A DNA stretch of 64,000 nucleotides from Photobacterium aquae (GCF_001029445.1 NZ_LDOT01000032.1:21593-85592), one strand, 5' to 3'; positions 53,824 to 63,619 are shown, counted from the first letter of the stretch. Numbers and translations: made by a program. The notes: generated by a model not told the origin, from the letters alone.

Positions 53824-55500
53824 TTAAGCAACTAATAAAAGGCGGGATGATTTATTTGTTAGTTGTAAATTTTTCCCAAATACTTGCGCTACAAATTCTA
53901 CAGGAATATCATTCATTTCCATAATCACATCCTCTTTTGATTTCAACCAACCTTTTAGGCGTCCGAATTCAACATTCATAGCCATCATGAAATTTTGATT
54001 AAATTTAATATGAATGCTTCCATTTTTAAACGCTCTAGCTTCAAATAAAACTACTGTTTGGCCTTTAGCATGACTGTAATAGTTAAATATCTGTTTCTTG
54101 TTAGACTCCCAAATAAATGATTCTGCGCGTTCTGTATTTCTGGTATCAAAGCCCAAATTTGCACCAAGAGTCAGAAGGTCGTTAATCATATTCTTTGCTG
54201 AGTCATGCAAATTATGACTAGTCTGTTCACTCGCCCATTGTGACTGATAAATACCTCCCATTGATGTGAGGACAATACGATAATCTAGGCCATAACAGTC
54301 CAAATCAACAGGGCGATTACGATAACGCCAAGCATCGCGGCCAAATGTTCTTTGATTTGATTTGTAACAACGAACATTTGCTGATTCAGTCATTTTTTCC
54401 ATCATTGTTACAACTTGATCATCCAAATAATGATTTGCATGTTTTATCACCCAGATAGCCACCGCATACGCGTTTTGAGCTGTAAAATCCAAGTGAGTAT
54501 TTTCTGTCAGTTGTTCTAACAATTTTTTACGAGTAAAAGAACATAGCTTCTCTGTGATATCACTCAATCCATCAAAGAGCTTGTGCCAGTACATATCTTT
54601 CAGTGAGTGTATTTTTAACTCCAATCCTTCTCTGACAGCATCGATAGAGACATTTAATTCACGTAGTAAATTACTATCTATTTCATTTAATTTGATGTAC
54701 GTATTCATAAGATCGTCCATATCTTTAAAATAAAATTGCTCAAGTGTTTTTACCAGACCTTGGCTAGTAATCAATTCCCCGGCCCCATCTAACTTATCTT
54801 GAGCTTTTTTCTGAGCAGCTTTCCTTTGCTCAAATTCAGACTGTTTGGAGTTATGTGTATCAAAATGAAAGTTACTATTGAACCACAATTTAAAAGGATC
54901 AACTCGTTGATTCATGAAACGATCAGCAAATGCAGTATTACGCTTACTGCTTAATGATACCTTGATTATGTCAATTTTTGCGCGCGCTGCTCTTGGAGCA
55001 TTAAGAAAATCACCCTGATAAAGAATTTGTACTGTTGCTTTTCTAGATTCAATAGCTAATTTAATATTAGCATCATTTTCCCAACGCTTCGGTATAACTA
55101 AATATACTGATTCAGCATTAGCTTCTCTGATTATTTTAGTAGCCCACTTTGAAAACTCTGAATATGGTGGATTACAAAATACAACATGAACTTTTTTATC
55201 AATTAAAACTTGTTGTTCGAAATCCGTTCCGACAATAAAAATCGACTTGTCCATTTCTTGAATCAGTGGCTTTGAAATCTCTATCGCATAACGTTTTCCT
55301 TCTGTTAATGCCATAAGCGCAGAACCATTTCCTGCCCCACAATCTAAAACACTACAAGTTAATTTTTCACTATGATTATACGGATTAAAAGTTTTACTCA
55401 TATCATCCCGAATTACAGATAACATCTCCTTCGTTGTGGGAAACCATTCAAAATCTGAGTTATCGGCTTTAATCGCCCGAACTAATGTATGTGTGTTCAT
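53824..55500 (-). CDS. DUF4942/N6-adenine DNA methyltransferase
   Basis: 558 residues. N-terminal methyltransferase: motif I VLDCGAGNGSAL near residues 51-62, catalytic NPPY at 110-113 (VFCNPPYSEF). The C-terminal part with FKNGSIHIKFNQNF fits DUF4942, found on phage and plasmid adenine methyltransferases. No restriction gene is adjacent, so it is probably an orphan methylase that protects the plasmid or modifies the host genome. Confidence 0.8.
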   Translation of the reverse strand: MNTHTLVRAIKADNSDFEWFPTTKEMLSVIRDDMSKTFNPYNHSEKLTCSVLDCGAGNGSALMALTEGKRYAIEISKPLIQEMDKSIFIVGTDFEQQVLIDKKVHVVFCNPPYSEFSKWATKIIREANAESVYLVIPKRWENDANIKLAIESRKATVQILYQGDFLNAPRAARAKIDIIKVSLSSKRNTAFADRFMNQRVDPFKLWFNSNFHFDTHNSKQSEFEQRKAAQKKAQDKLDGAGELITSQGLVKTLEQFYFKDMDDLMNTYIKLNEIDSNLLRELNVSIDAVREGLELKIHSLKDMYWHKLFDGLSDITEKLCSFTRKKLLEQLTENTHLDFTAQNAYAVAIWVIKHANHYLDDQVVTMMEKMTESANVRCYKSNQRTFGRDAWRYRNRPVDLDCYGLDYRIVLTSMGGIYQSQWASEQTSHNLHDSAKNMINDLLTLGANLGFDTRNTERAESFIWESNKKQIFNYYSHAKGQTVVLFEARAFKNGSIHIKFNQNFMMAMNVEFGRLKGWLKSKEDVIMEMNDIPVEFVAQVFGKNLQLTNKSSRLLLVA

Positions 55501-55728
55501 AATGATTCCATTTTGAAGTTAATATAAAAATATTCTCATAAAATTAAAATCATCATAGATAAACAGCAATTATATTTTTAAATCAATCAATTCTTACCGT
55601 ATAAAATTAACTTTAATATTACCAACGGCCATCCATTTGGTAAGCGAATTAAGCAAAAGATCGAACTAAGTGTCATTCAAAGATCTTTAGGGAATGGGAT
55701 TAATAGCTATCAATAAATTTTAGTTATA
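55501..55728. other. Intergenic region between methyltransferase and TA genes
   Basis: AT-rich; no additional gene recognised. Probably carries the methyltransferase promoter on the minus strand. Confidence 0.35.
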
Positions 55729-55782
55729 ACAATGTTGACACCTTGGGTAAAAAGTATACAATGTCTATTGTTGTAACAATGT
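55729..55782 (+). promoter_or_regulatory. pemIK promoter and operator
   Basis: TTGACA at 55735 and TACAAT at 55757 with a 16-bp spacer. ACAATGT occurs at 55729, 55758 and 55776, the last two flanking ATTGTT-type bases that form imperfect palindromes. This arrangement suits autoregulation by antitoxin/toxin complexes. Confidence 0.65.
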
Positions 55783-55802
55783 ATCCACCAAAGGGGTGAA
55801 TC

Positions 55803-56057
55803 ATGCGTACTCAAATACGAAAAATTGGTAACAGTCTTGGTAATATAATTCCAGCCGCTTTCATTAGACAGCTAGGGCTAGTTGAGGGTGCAGATATCGA
55901 AGTCAAGGCAACTGATGGAAAGATCACTATCGAGCCAATCAAGCGTCCTAAGAAATGCTTCCCGTTCAGCGAAAAAGAACTTCTGAATGGCTTGAGTCCT
56001 TATACTGCACATGCTGATGAATTGGCACTTGTCAGCGCTAAGGAGTTAGGCGAGTAA
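55803..56057 (+). CDS. pemI: PemI/MazE-type antitoxin
   Basis: 84 residues with an AbrB/MazE swapped-hairpin domain (RKIGNSLGNIIPAAFIRQLGL...IEVKATDGKITIEP), a DNA-binding fold. The C-terminal tail would neutralise the toxin encoded 1 bp downstream and repress the operon. Confidence 0.9.
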   Translation: MRTQIRKIGNSLGNIIPAAFIRQLGLVEGADIEVKATDGKITIEPIKRPKKCFPFSEKELLNGLSPYTAHADELALVSAKELGE

Positions 56058-56058
56058 A

Positions 56059-56412
56059 ATGGTTCATTATATACCAAAACGCAATGACATTATCTGGTTA
56101 GACTTTGAACCATGCAAAGGAAAAGAGATCGGCAAATATCGTCCGGCGCTTGTGCTGTCCAGTAAAGAGTACAACTTAAAAACCGGATTACTGATCTGCT
56201 GTCCGATAAGCACAAGCATAAGAGGACAAGCTACTGAAGTTCCAGTAAACAATCTGGATAAACCTAGTGTCGTGGCATCAAGTTTGATTCAAACTCTCTC
56301 TTGGAAAGATCGTAACGCGAAGAAGATAACTGCGGCGGAGAATGGTGTGATGGAAGACGTTCTGTTAAGACTTATCCCATTGATCGGTGCTGAGTCTCTA
56401 TTTGAAAATTAA
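56059..56412 (+). CDS. pemK: PemK/MazF-type toxin
   Basis: 117 residues of the PemK/MazF endoribonuclease family: PKRNDIIWLDFEPCKGKEIGKYRPALVLS and GLLICCPISTSIRG, with the catalytic Arg in KYRPALV. It stops growth of plasmid-free cells by mRNA cleavage. Together with PemI it forms a post-segregational killing system. Confidence 0.9.
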   Translation: MVHYIPKRNDIIWLDFEPCKGKEIGKYRPALVLSSKEYNLKTGLLICCPISTSIRGQATEVPVNNLDKPSVVASSLIQTLSWKDRNAKKITAAENGVMEDVLLRLIPLIGAESLFEN

Positions 56413-56487
56413 TGTCAAATCTTCACTTTAACAGAGAATCAAATTTACGTGATGTGTACACGTAACAATCAGAGTATTTTTAAGAGG

Positions 56488-56516
56488 AGCGCAATATTGC
56501 TATTGCGCTTTTTTTG
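56488..56516 (+). terminator. Rho-independent terminator after pemK
   Basis: AGCGCAATA / TATTGCGCT with TTGC loop and T7. Confidence 0.88.
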
Positions 56517-56619
56517 AGAGCTATTTGAAAGGAAATGTATCATATCAACATTTAAACTATAGATTAATTGAAGTTAATGTTAAATTTCAATCGTTAATTG
56601 TTAGGGTGATGAAAGGGAA

Positions 56620-56874
56620 ATGAATGGGACATTCGAGGTCGCGACAGGTCGCTATTATAAAGACTTCAAAGGCAAGGACTGCGAAATTATACTTTCGTGT
56701 AGCTATCAAAAAGAGCTAGACGCTGACGGTGATCAATTCGTAAAGGTTGTATGTCGTGTTACTCACAACAGCACTATATTTTCAACTTGCTTCTATGATT
56801 TCTTTAATAACAGAGATTACAACGAGACAGTCATAAGGGCTTACAATTGGGAAATAAACAAAGGGGGCAAATGA
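56620..56874 (+). CDS. Unknown 84-aa protein
   Basis: Starts after GGGAAATGA-like leader. Soluble with three Cys and a basic end, no family recognised. Overlaps the next gene (ATGATGA). Confidence 0.45.
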   Translation: MNGTFEVATGRYYKDFKGKDCEIILSCSYQKELDADGDQFVKVVCRVTHNSTIFSTCFYDFFNNRDYNETVIRAYNWEINKGGK

Positions 56875-57242
56875 TGATAGGTGGTATGACTAAGGATCAA
56901 GTGTTAGCGATAAGGGCTATATTGGCCAACAAGTCGGGTTGTGTTAATAAACGAAAGGATTACACGGTATCCGGGTTACATACATTACTACAGGGCAAGC
57001 CGTTAACGCCCCTTTTGATTGGTAGGCCAATGAATGCCCTTTATCTTGAGGCTATAGAGATAGCCAAAATCCTTGGCTTGCCTGTGACGGTTCACGGTAG
57101 CGAATCAGACTGGGTAGAGCGTAACAACAAGGCGAGCGAGTATTTCGTCACAGTACCGGAGCAGGATTACACGGTCGCTCACGTATTGGCTGCGTGTAGT
57201 ATTTCAAGTGATGATCGATGGCTAGCTAATCAAATGTTTTAA
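56871..57242 (+). CDS. Unknown 123-aa protein
   Basis: ATG 56871 overlaps the previous stop. Soluble, no motif recognised; the central LLQGKPLTPLLIGRPMNALYLEAIEIAKIL is helical. Confidence 0.5.
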   Translation: MMIGGMTKDQVLAIRAILANKSGCVNKRKDYTVSGLHTLLQGKPLTPLLIGRPMNALYLEAIEIAKILGLPVTVHGSESDWVERNNKASEYFVTVPEQDYTVAHVLAACSISSDDRWLANQMF

Positions 57243-57378
57243 CTGTTGAGATGTGTATCATGAATCTATGAATTTTAGACCCTTTTTGTAAATTTGGTGA
57301 TGGCTTTTCGCGTGAGGCTGTCAACGCTATACCTTCATTTGTGCCGCAGGCTTGAACCTTGAGTAGTTAGCGGCAGCT

Positions 57379-57480
57379 ATGGCTGATAATTACGGCTGGC
57401 CTGTTAACGATATTTCAGATGATCGCCTTATTCTCGTAAGTGATGAAGACCCAAGCCTATTCCCTATTAAATATGGATAA
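57379..57480 (+). CDS. 33-aa small frame
   Basis: Begins MADNYGWPVNDISDDRL and ends at TAA 57478. Composition is protein-like but there is no clear ribosome-binding site; overlaps the next gene's 5' end. Weak. Confidence 0.25.
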   Translation: MADNYGWPVNDISDDRLILVSDEDPSLFPIKYG

Positions 57481-57790
57481 AGTAAGCATGACAAACTTAG
57501 CATGGTCGCATATTAAAAAGATTAATCAGATTAATGAATGCGGGAGCAAAGACGAACTAATAGATTACATTGACGCTAACATTAATGATATAACAGGCCA
57601 CACATTAAGTGCCGTGCTAACATGCATTGATTTAACCCCTAAATTTGTTCATCGTTATTATTCGACATTAGAAAAAATCACAAAAAGACGTGAAATATTT
57701 AATGATAAAGAATTAGGATTCAGGGATAATATTCGCTTAAATGTTCTTGATATTATGATTAATGATATATCTAAAATCAAAGTTGATTAA
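57473..57790 (+). CDS. Unknown ~105-aa protein
   Basis: Frame opens at 57440; ATG 57473 or 57488 are better starts because the earlier part overlaps another short frame. Soluble, helical, no family recognised. Confidence 0.45.
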   Translation: MDKVSMTNLAWSHIKKINQINECGSKDELIDYIDANINDITGHTLSAVLTCIDLTPKFVHRYYSTLEKITKRREIFNDKELGFRDNIRLNVLDIMINDISKIKVD

Positions 57791-57829
57791 TCACAAGATA
57801 AATATAAATTAATTAAAAAGGAAATCGTC

Positions 57830-58132
57830 ATGCAAGAATTTTCTGAATTAACTGCTAAACAGCGTTACCAACGTGATTATTACGCAAAAAACAGAGATAA
57901 AATATGTGAAAATAAACGTGATATCTACGCTAAGAATAAACCGCAAAAACGAAAAGACACTAACTCTAATCCAAAAAATAAAATTTTGGTAAAGAGTTAT
58001 CCAACATCACCGTGCAAAGCAACCTCGCCTGTTCGTTTGGTTGATAAGATGCCCAGAACAGCAAGACATGATCTTGAAGATATTCAGCTTGCTAAACTGC
58101 TAGGGATAAGTGTTGAAGAACTCGTAAATTAA
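57830..58132 (+). CDS. Basic unknown protein
   Basis: 100 residues, Lys/Arg-rich N-terminal half with a repetitive DYYAKNRDKICENKRDIYAKN pattern and a short C-terminal helical end (EDIQLAKLLGISVEEL). Possibly nucleic-acid binding. AAAGGAAATC precedes the ATG. Confidence 0.5.
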   Translation: MQEFSELTAKQRYQRDYYAKNRDKICENKRDIYAKNKPQKRKDTNSNPKNKILVKSYPTSPCKATSPVRLVDKMPRTARHDLEDIQLAKLLGISVEELVN

Positions 58133-58229
58133 ACAGTGAAAGGTTAACACTCAAATTCTAATATACTGCTGTGTTCACCCATTTTCATAACCTTCGTTTA
58201 TTTAATTATTAAATTTTATTGCGATAAAA

Positions 58230-58670
58230 ATGAACTCACAAAAAACACTTGTAAATAATATCGAATTTTTTACTCAAGCTGGTCGTATTAAAAATAACTT
58301 GCTAAAAAGATCCCCAAAAATTACGCAACTCGATGATGAGTTTTGCGCATGGGCATTACAGTTTATGGAACCCAAACAGACGTTTTCAAATGTACTGATA
58401 ATGAGTCAGATTGATTATAGTTCGCTAGTCATCGGCTATGCAATATTGCCAAATGGTAATGTAATTGAACATGCATGGAACGCTGATAGCAACAATATAT
58501 TTGATTTGACAGGGCAGCTCTTTTGGTCGAAATCAGACTTCTATAATTGCATATATTTAGAAGGTTTTCGCCTTGATCCCATAGAGGCGAAAATAATTTC
58601 AATGACTAGTGGAATCCGTCATACAGAGTTACGACATAACCCTCATTATCGACATATGTTTAATCAATAA
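58230..58670 (+). CDS. Unknown protein with Cys-His-Asp pattern (type B)
   Basis: 146 residues. FCAWALQFM, YAILPNGNVIEHAWN and IFDLTGQLF place Cys, His and Asp with similar spacing to the protein at 39669. No published family recognised. Fold suggestion papain/transglutaminase-like, unproven. Confidence 0.6.
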   Translation: MNSQKTLVNNIEFFTQAGRIKNNLLKRSPKITQLDDEFCAWALQFMEPKQTFSNVLIMSQIDYSSLVIGYAILPNGNVIEHAWNADSNNIFDLTGQLFWSKSDFYNCIYLEGFRLDPIEAKIISMTSGIRHTELRHNPHYRHMFNQ

Positions 58671-58923
58671 AGAACTCGAATAATGGCACAACAAGATCGA
58701 ACTGACCAGCTCAACAAGCTAGTCAGTATTTTACATAAATTATATCGTCTACAATTGACATGCTAACAAACCCAATTTATTAAGCTAACAAAAAAGATAG
58801 TTTAAGAAAAATCTGTATTTATTATATAATTATCCTACCTTTTCTTGTTTCTCATCTTATATGAATGTTTAATTAAAATATTGAAATGAAAAACTACAGC
58901 CCTTCATTATTTATGAGGATGAT

Positions 58924-59181
58924 ATGAGTAAATGGATTTCAAAATATAACGGCAATATCGTTAGTGGAAACCTTGACGACAATTCCGTATCGTTCCGTTT
59001 TAACACTGAATCAAAAATGCTATATCTCAGTTACCCTGAACTACTGTCAGCAGAAATGGAGCTTTATGTGAATGATGATTCCATTACTGAACAATGGCAA
59101 ATCTGCGCGTTCATTGAAAATGAACTGGCAGTACGGCTAAGAGACGTCCCTGATAAGCAAAATAGTGCCCTTTTCCACTAA
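58924..59181 (+). CDS. Unknown 85-aa protein
   Basis: GAGGATG precedes the ATG. Small beta-rich soluble protein, no family recognised. A terminator follows directly. Confidence 0.55.
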   Translation: MSKWISKYNGNIVSGNLDDNSVSFRFNTESKMLYLSYPELLSAEMELYVNDDSITEQWQICAFIENELAVRLRDVPDKQNSALFH

Positions 59182-59187
59182 ATACAA

Positions 59188-59210
59188 AAAACCCGCATAG
59201 CGGGTTTTGT
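59188..59210. terminator. Terminator, usable from both sides
   Basis: AAAACCCGC / GCGGGTTTT with a 3-base loop, between convergent genes 58924 and 59230. Confidence 0.75.
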
Positions 59211-59229
59211 TTTATATCTAATTTAACAG

Positions 59230-59529
59230 TTAAAAGAAGTTGGTCTTTTCTTTTGGTATGCCACTGCTATCAATATCACCACATTCGACAGCCTGACGGA
59301 TATCGTCGGTTACGTATGTCGGCAATATATCTAATAGCATACTACAAAATGACTGTGGATTGGCTTGTACTCGACTATCATCGACAATAAAGCATTCGCC
59401 ATCTAATCGTTCTACTACCCCCAATACTACATTAACGTACTTTAATTTTTCCGCTGCATTAACATTGAACCAATAAATGGTGTAACCGACTTGATTATTA
59501 ACTTCGGCTCCAATTACTTCAATTTTCAT
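59230..59529 (-). CDS. Unknown 99-aa protein
   Basis: ATG 59529 (MKIEVIGAEV) preferred over 59550, which lies in the previous gene's end. Soluble, ends in KTNFF, no family recognised. Confidence 0.55.
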   Translation of the reverse strand: MKIEVIGAEVNNQVGYTIYWFNVNAAEKLKYVNVVLGVVERLDGECFIVDDSRVQANPQSFCSMLLDILPTYVTDDIRQAVECGDIDSSGIPKEKTNFF

Positions 59530-59546
59530 ATTTTCACCATATTCAT

Positions 59547-59714
59547 TCAATGTACTTGTGTAAATTTTTGACAGAAGATTTTTGCAACTTCTTTTTCTGC
59601 TTCCACTCTGTCGATCCCCTGACTCACTAAGTCGTTTACCAGTATTTGACTAATATTTTTCACTTTTTTGGGATCTATTACTTTAGTGTTTGACTTGTCT
59701 CTTTTAGCTACCAT
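59547..59714 (-). CDS. 55-aa small protein
   Basis: AAGGGG upstream of the ATG. Lys-rich N terminus and a helical C-terminal half (ILVNDLVSQGIDRVEAEKEV). Ends within a few bases of the next gene's start region; probable two-gene unit. No homology recognised. Confidence 0.45.
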   Translation of the reverse strand: MVAKRDKSNTKVIDPKKVKNISQILVNDLVSQGIDRVEAEKEVAKIFCQKFTQVH

Positions 59715-59882
59715 ACTTTTACCCCTTGCTGATATTTAAACTCTATCAAAAAATTTATATAATCAAAGATAAACGGATGAAGAAAAATGAGCTTGTGGCT
59801 CATTCTTTGATCATGATTATCTTACATCTTCTGTAACTACTAATTAATATCTCTACATTCCAGCACAGAAAAGGACTATTCA

Positions 59883-60113
59883 ATGATCACCTGTATTGCT
59901 CGACCAATAAATCCCAATGAATTATCTTTGCTTGACGGTAGTGAAAATGACAATCTCATTATCCTCGGTGAGGATGATGCTGTATTAAAAATTATTCCAG
60001 CTCCACCTGATGGATGGAATCACGACACATTAGAAAATGCGTGTAATGCCCAAGAGTTTGATTATGCTGATGCATTCCTTGATACACGCTGGATCGGTAG
60101 TACCGAAGTATGA
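59883..60113 (+). CDS. Unknown 76-aa protein
   Basis: AAGGAC precedes the ATG. Short acidic soluble protein followed by a terminator; unknown. Confidence 0.5.
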   Translation: MITCIARPINPNELSLLDGSENDNLIILGEDDAVLKIIPAPPDGWNHDTLENACNAQEFDYADAFLDTRWIGSTEV

Positions 60114-60121
60114 ATACAAAA

Positions 60122-60150
60122 AAACCCGCCGGAAAGGGCGGGTTTGTTGT
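60122..60150. terminator. Terminator between convergent genes
   Basis: AAACCCGCC / GGCGGGTTT with a 6-base loop. Confidence 0.75.
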
Positions 60151-60161
60151 ACTCACTCTGG

Positions 60162-60710
60162 CTAATTGATAGCGTAACTCAGTGCCTCAATTAGCTGGTC
60201 GGCATTTAACATGCCATCAAATCGCGTACCATTGATGAACAACGTTGGAGTGACAGTTATGCCAGCCGAACGGCCCATCCTTAGATCGGTATCGACTTTA
60301 TCTGATGCGTTCGACAAATACGGTGCGATTTCATCAAGGCCAACATAGCTCGAAGAAAGCCGCACAAAGGCTTCAACATCTGAGCGATCTCCAACCATTG
60401 GTAACATCATAAGTTGGTCATGAATTTCATGATATGCTTGTTCATTTTTCATCTTAATCATGTTCATCATGATCGCAATCTCATTACTCGCTTTGCCCCT
60501 GATCGGATAGTCTCGATATTCGATATCCATCACACCCAAAATAGCATCAGGAAGCGATTTTAAGACGCTGTATTGCTCCCGGCAGTATCTACATAAATAA
60601 TCGCTGTAAATCGTCACCTGCACGCGTTCTAGCTGCGTCTGTGGCGTTGCTTGGACTGATCCCGTAACCATCAAAAACAGGCTGACCAAAAAAACCTTAA
60701 TTTTGCTCAT
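60162..60710 (-). CDS. DsbA/DsbG-like thiol-disulfide oxidoreductase
   Basis: 182 residues with a Sec signal peptide (to about residue 21, SVQA), then a thioredoxin fold with CRYC at 40-43 and the cis-Pro segment GITVTPTLFING. Periplasmic, could introduce or isomerise disulfides in the Cys-containing pilins and transfer proteins encoded on the same element. Second gene of a two-gene operon. Confidence 0.85.
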   Translation of the reverse strand: MSKIKVFLVSLFLMVTGSVQATPQTQLERVQVTIYSDYLCRYCREQYSVLKSLPDAILGVMDIEYRDYPIRGKASNEIAIMMNMIKMKNEQAYHEIHDQLMMLPMVGDRSDVEAFVRLSSSYVGLDEIAPYLSNASDKVDTDLRMGRSAGITVTPTLFINGTRFDGMLNADQLIEALSYAIN

Positions 60711-61271
60711 TTATACCCCCATTATGCGAGGATTAGACATTTCATACGCCTGTTCCAAATCGAGGTTGACTATCTGAGTCATCGCCAACTCGAATGCGTC
60801 ACGTTGAAAATTCACACGCTGCATCATCACAGCATCTAAAATTTCTGTTGTTAAATGTTTATTGAGCGTGGCCTCACGTAACCACACTACTTTGCGATCA
60901 GTCGTAGATGTATCGAAAAAATGAAACTGCAATACTAACCGGCTTTCTTGATCCATTTTATCTGGAACATTCAATAATTCACTTGGTAATATCGAATGAT
61001 CATAAGGGCACTCAAACGTAATCCCTGACGCAAAACGAAAGTAAAGTACCAAACAGGGATGGCGGTATATAAAACCCGCATAGATAGGTTTTTCCCTAAA
61101 CGCCCGGATATCCTTTTTGGTTGGCTTATTTACACCAATTTGAATGACGTTGGTATTATCGAAGAACAGATTAGCACTGCCAGCATCAATACCAAGTTTA
61201 TTCATTTGTTTATTCAGTGGCATTGGATAAGGTTGACCAACCGTTAAAATAAATGTTTGTTTATTACTCAT
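60711..61271 (-). CDS. Unknown 186-aa protein before dsbA-like gene
   Basis: Soluble, no signal peptide. Segment IDAGSANLFFDNTNVIQIGVNKP and FRFASGITFECPYDHSILP; no family recognised. The stop directly abuts the ATG of the DsbA-like gene. Confidence 0.5.
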   Translation of the reverse strand: MSNKQTFILTVGQPYPMPLNKQMNKLGIDAGSANLFFDNTNVIQIGVNKPTKKDIRAFREKPIYAGFIYRHPCLVLYFRFASGITFECPYDHSILPSELLNVPDKMDQESRLVLQFHFFDTSTTDRKVVWLREATLNKHLTTEILDAVMMQRVNFQRDAFELAMTQIVNLDLEQAYEMSNPRIMGV

Positions 61272-61336
61272 GTAATCAATTCCATATGGGGTCTACTATA
61301 GCCAGATCCTATCAGCAAATCCCTTTTTAGAAATAT

Positions 61337-61367
61337 AAAAAAGCATTGATGTTCCCAATGCTTTTTT
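61337..61367. terminator. Terminator between rep and the 186-aa gene
   Basis: AAAAAAGCATTG / CAATGCTTTTTT with a 7-base loop, symmetric. Confidence 0.8.
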
Positions 61368-61382
61368 AAAATGGTGGGGCAC

Positions 61383-63299
61383 TTACTGAAAAGATCTTAC
61401 GTGTTTACAGAATATTTCTGATGGTTCCAGATCATCAACTTCACCCAAGATTAGTGTATGTAACTCATCATGAAGTGATGTTTTCCTAAAAAATGCTCTA
61501 ATGAACCCATTGCCGTCAAGACCTGATGCATCGCAAATATATTTAATCGTTAAATATTCATCTTTTGTCACAGAATGGCCTTTAACAGTGAAATGCGATA
61601 GCTTTTCTATGTCTTCCCTAATCTTTGGCTCAACTAACGCAATCTCAAAGCCATATGATTTACAGAGGAAATCTACAGCATCGTTAATTTCACTGGAATC
61701 AGAGTAAACAGTCAATGGGGCACTAGTATTACCTGTTGATGGATGTTTATATGTAACCGTATATTTGGTTACATCTTTTTTAATTATACGCTCAATATTT
61801 TTAGGGAGAATCTTATCAATCTGCATCAATGGTGCAAAGTTCGAATATAAATCGTTATATTTTGTTGGTGCATTTTGTTTAGATGTGTCTAGACCACACG
61901 CTGCAACAACTTCTTTTTGATGGCATTTAATCGTTAAATAATTTTCTTTTGTTGAGATTTTCCCATGATATCCCCATAAATTAAATGTAATCTCATTTGT
62001 TTCTGTATCTATGCGAGAAAATAAATATGGGTCGTCTATCTTACTTAACCGTTTCATGCTTGTTATCAATGAACGCTTAAAATCACCAAGCCTTTTTGAT
62101 GGCGCAATTACCTTATTCAGGTTTTTTAAACTGTCATCATATTTATCAGAATTGTTGCATTTAGAACGAAATCTTAAATATAGCAAAAATATCAAAGAGG
62201 GTGCTGACAATGAGTTCGTTGGAAATGCAAATAATGTTTTATTATACATTAATGATTCGAAAATATGATCCGGCAATTCGATAAGATAAATCATCGAATC
62301 ATCACCAAAGATTACATCAGAGTAATCTTTTGAAATTTCTGGAGCATATTCACTTAATGGAATACATTCTGAGAAATTTCTAAATCGACGCTCCCCATAA
62401 AAAGAAAGATTTCCATCTTTTGTTTTTATATTCGTTAAACCGTACATATCATATTCAGTATCTCGAATCGCTTTGAAACTCTCACGTACTAATCGTCTTG
62501 ACTTTCCGCCCAATGCACGTTGTTGGACTAATAAAATATCATCAACGTAAACTGGTGTTAGCTTATTAGGTGTTGTTCCATTTAAAAAGTGAGTCTCACT
62601 CTCTTTTTCATGATAGAGACGAATTAAAGTATAAGTAGCAAATAAAACTTGTAGATCATCCGAATCAAGGATTCTGCTATGTGACTGTATCCTAGCAAGA
62701 ACGGTTTTTGTTTCTCCATCTTCCGAAGTCACATAAAATTTTTTTGCCATTTTAGTACGGGGATCTTTACCGTTAATAGCAAGCTGCTCAATTGGAAATG
62801 AATTGGAATGTCTAACTATGCATGGTAATTTATTTGACACATCAGGACGATCACCTAACTGGATCTCTTTTTGTGCCTTTCTCATAAATTCACGCTTAAC
62901 AGCTAACTTTTTTATTTCTGTTTTTTTCTTTTCTATATCAGAGTTAACATTATCAATTGATTCTTGTTCAAATTGAACGGCAAAACACATCGTTCTGCGT
63001 TTAAATGTTTTTTCTCCTGTAAATACGAATGGTAACTCTACGATGAAATTTAATTTTCTTAATTGTCTCAACCTGTCATTTAGAGCTTTTATCGTGATAC
63101 CCATTTTCTCAGCAATAGTTGATGTTGATACTGTAGATTCATCATCTTTCAGTTCGACAGCTGCAAGAATCGCGGAAAGCGTTGGCTTCACTGATTTTGA
63201 TTGATCAGACAGTTTTTCTAGTACCTCTAGATCAATTTGCTGACCTTCAAAGTAAAAGAAACTTCCATTGGTTGCATCACGATTTTTGAACTCTAACAT
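61383..63299 (-). CDS. RctB-like replication initiator
   Basis: 638 residues, size of Vibrio RctB (~658). Several segments recall RctB: a helix-turn-helix near 60-85 (TIAEKMGITIKALNDRLRQL), DDLQVLFATYTLIRLYHE...THFLNG...TPVYVDDILLVQ, SRRLVRESFKAIRDTEY and the hydrophobic MIYLIELPDHIFESL...LRFRSKC region, then FNLWGYHGKI. RctB initiates Vibrio chromosome 2 and is controlled by Dam methylation of its binding sites. Here the upstream DNA holds iterons with GATC. Recognition is from memory and should be confirmed by alignment. Confidence 0.75.
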   Translation of the reverse strand: MLEFKNRDATNGSFFYFEGQQIDLEVLEKLSDQSKSVKPTLSAILAAVELKDDESTVSTSTIAEKMGITIKALNDRLRQLRKLNFIVELPFVFTGEKTFKRRTMCFAVQFEQESIDNVNSDIEKKKTEIKKLAVKREFMRKAQKEIQLGDRPDVSNKLPCIVRHSNSFPIEQLAINGKDPRTKMAKKFYVTSEDGETKTVLARIQSHSRILDSDDLQVLFATYTLIRLYHEKESETHFLNGTTPNKLTPVYVDDILLVQQRALGGKSRRLVRESFKAIRDTEYDMYGLTNIKTKDGNLSFYGERRFRNFSECIPLSEYAPEISKDYSDVIFGDDSMIYLIELPDHIFESLMYNKTLFAFPTNSLSAPSLIFLLYLRFRSKCNNSDKYDDSLKNLNKVIAPSKRLGDFKRSLITSMKRLSKIDDPYLFSRIDTETNEITFNLWGYHGKISTKENYLTIKCHQKEVVAACGLDTSKQNAPTKYNDLYSNFAPLMQIDKILPKNIERIIKKDVTKYTVTYKHPSTGNTSAPLTVYSDSSEINDAVDFLCKSYGFEIALVEPKIREDIEKLSHFTVKGHSVTKDEYLTIKYICDASGLDGNGFIRAFFRKTSLHDELHTLILGEVDDLEPSEIFCKHVRSFQ

Positions 63300-63429
63300 G
63301 GCTTGTTGGGGAAAATTGCTAAACTTAACTTATGATACCTTGTCTTTTAAAATAAAACAAAAAAAACCAATTGCTGCTTATACCTCTTTTCTATTCCATC
63401 GAGCGAGATCTTAAGTTTATAACTGATCT

Positions 63430-63470
63430 TTCTGATTAGTTTATCTATTTATCTATTTATATGTTTATAT
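63430..63470. other. AT-rich stretch with repeated TTTATCTA, possible DNA unwinding element
   Basis: Around 63440-63470 TTTATCTA and TTTATATG are repeated, located next to a DnaA box and the iterons. Confidence 0.4.
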
Positions 63471-63475
63471 GACAT

Positions 63476-63484
63476 TGTGGATAA
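63476..63484 (-). other. DnaA box
   Basis: TGTGGATAA, the exact complement of the consensus TTATCCACA. Confidence 0.75.
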
Positions 63485-63530
63485 ATGAAACTATCCCTTT
63501 AAAATCAATTTGTTAGTGTGTTTTCGATAG

Positions 63531-63612
63531 TTAAACACGATCCCGTTAAAGGTTAAACACGATCCCGTTAAGGGTTAAACACGATCCCGTAGATCCTTAA
63601 ACACGATCCCGT
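63531..63612 (+). repeat. Iteron array 1, four 16-bp units with 22-bp spacing
   Basis: TTAAACACGATCCCGT at 63531, 63553, 63575 and 63597, starts exactly 22 bp apart, so all lie on the same face of the helix. Each has a GATC (Dam site). Expected to bind the RctB-like initiator. Confidence 0.9.
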
Positions 63613-63619
63613 TAATCAT

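Noticed and set aside
58683..58766. 27-codon frame after the 58230 gene
   Set aside because: Too short, no ribosome-binding site, no motif.
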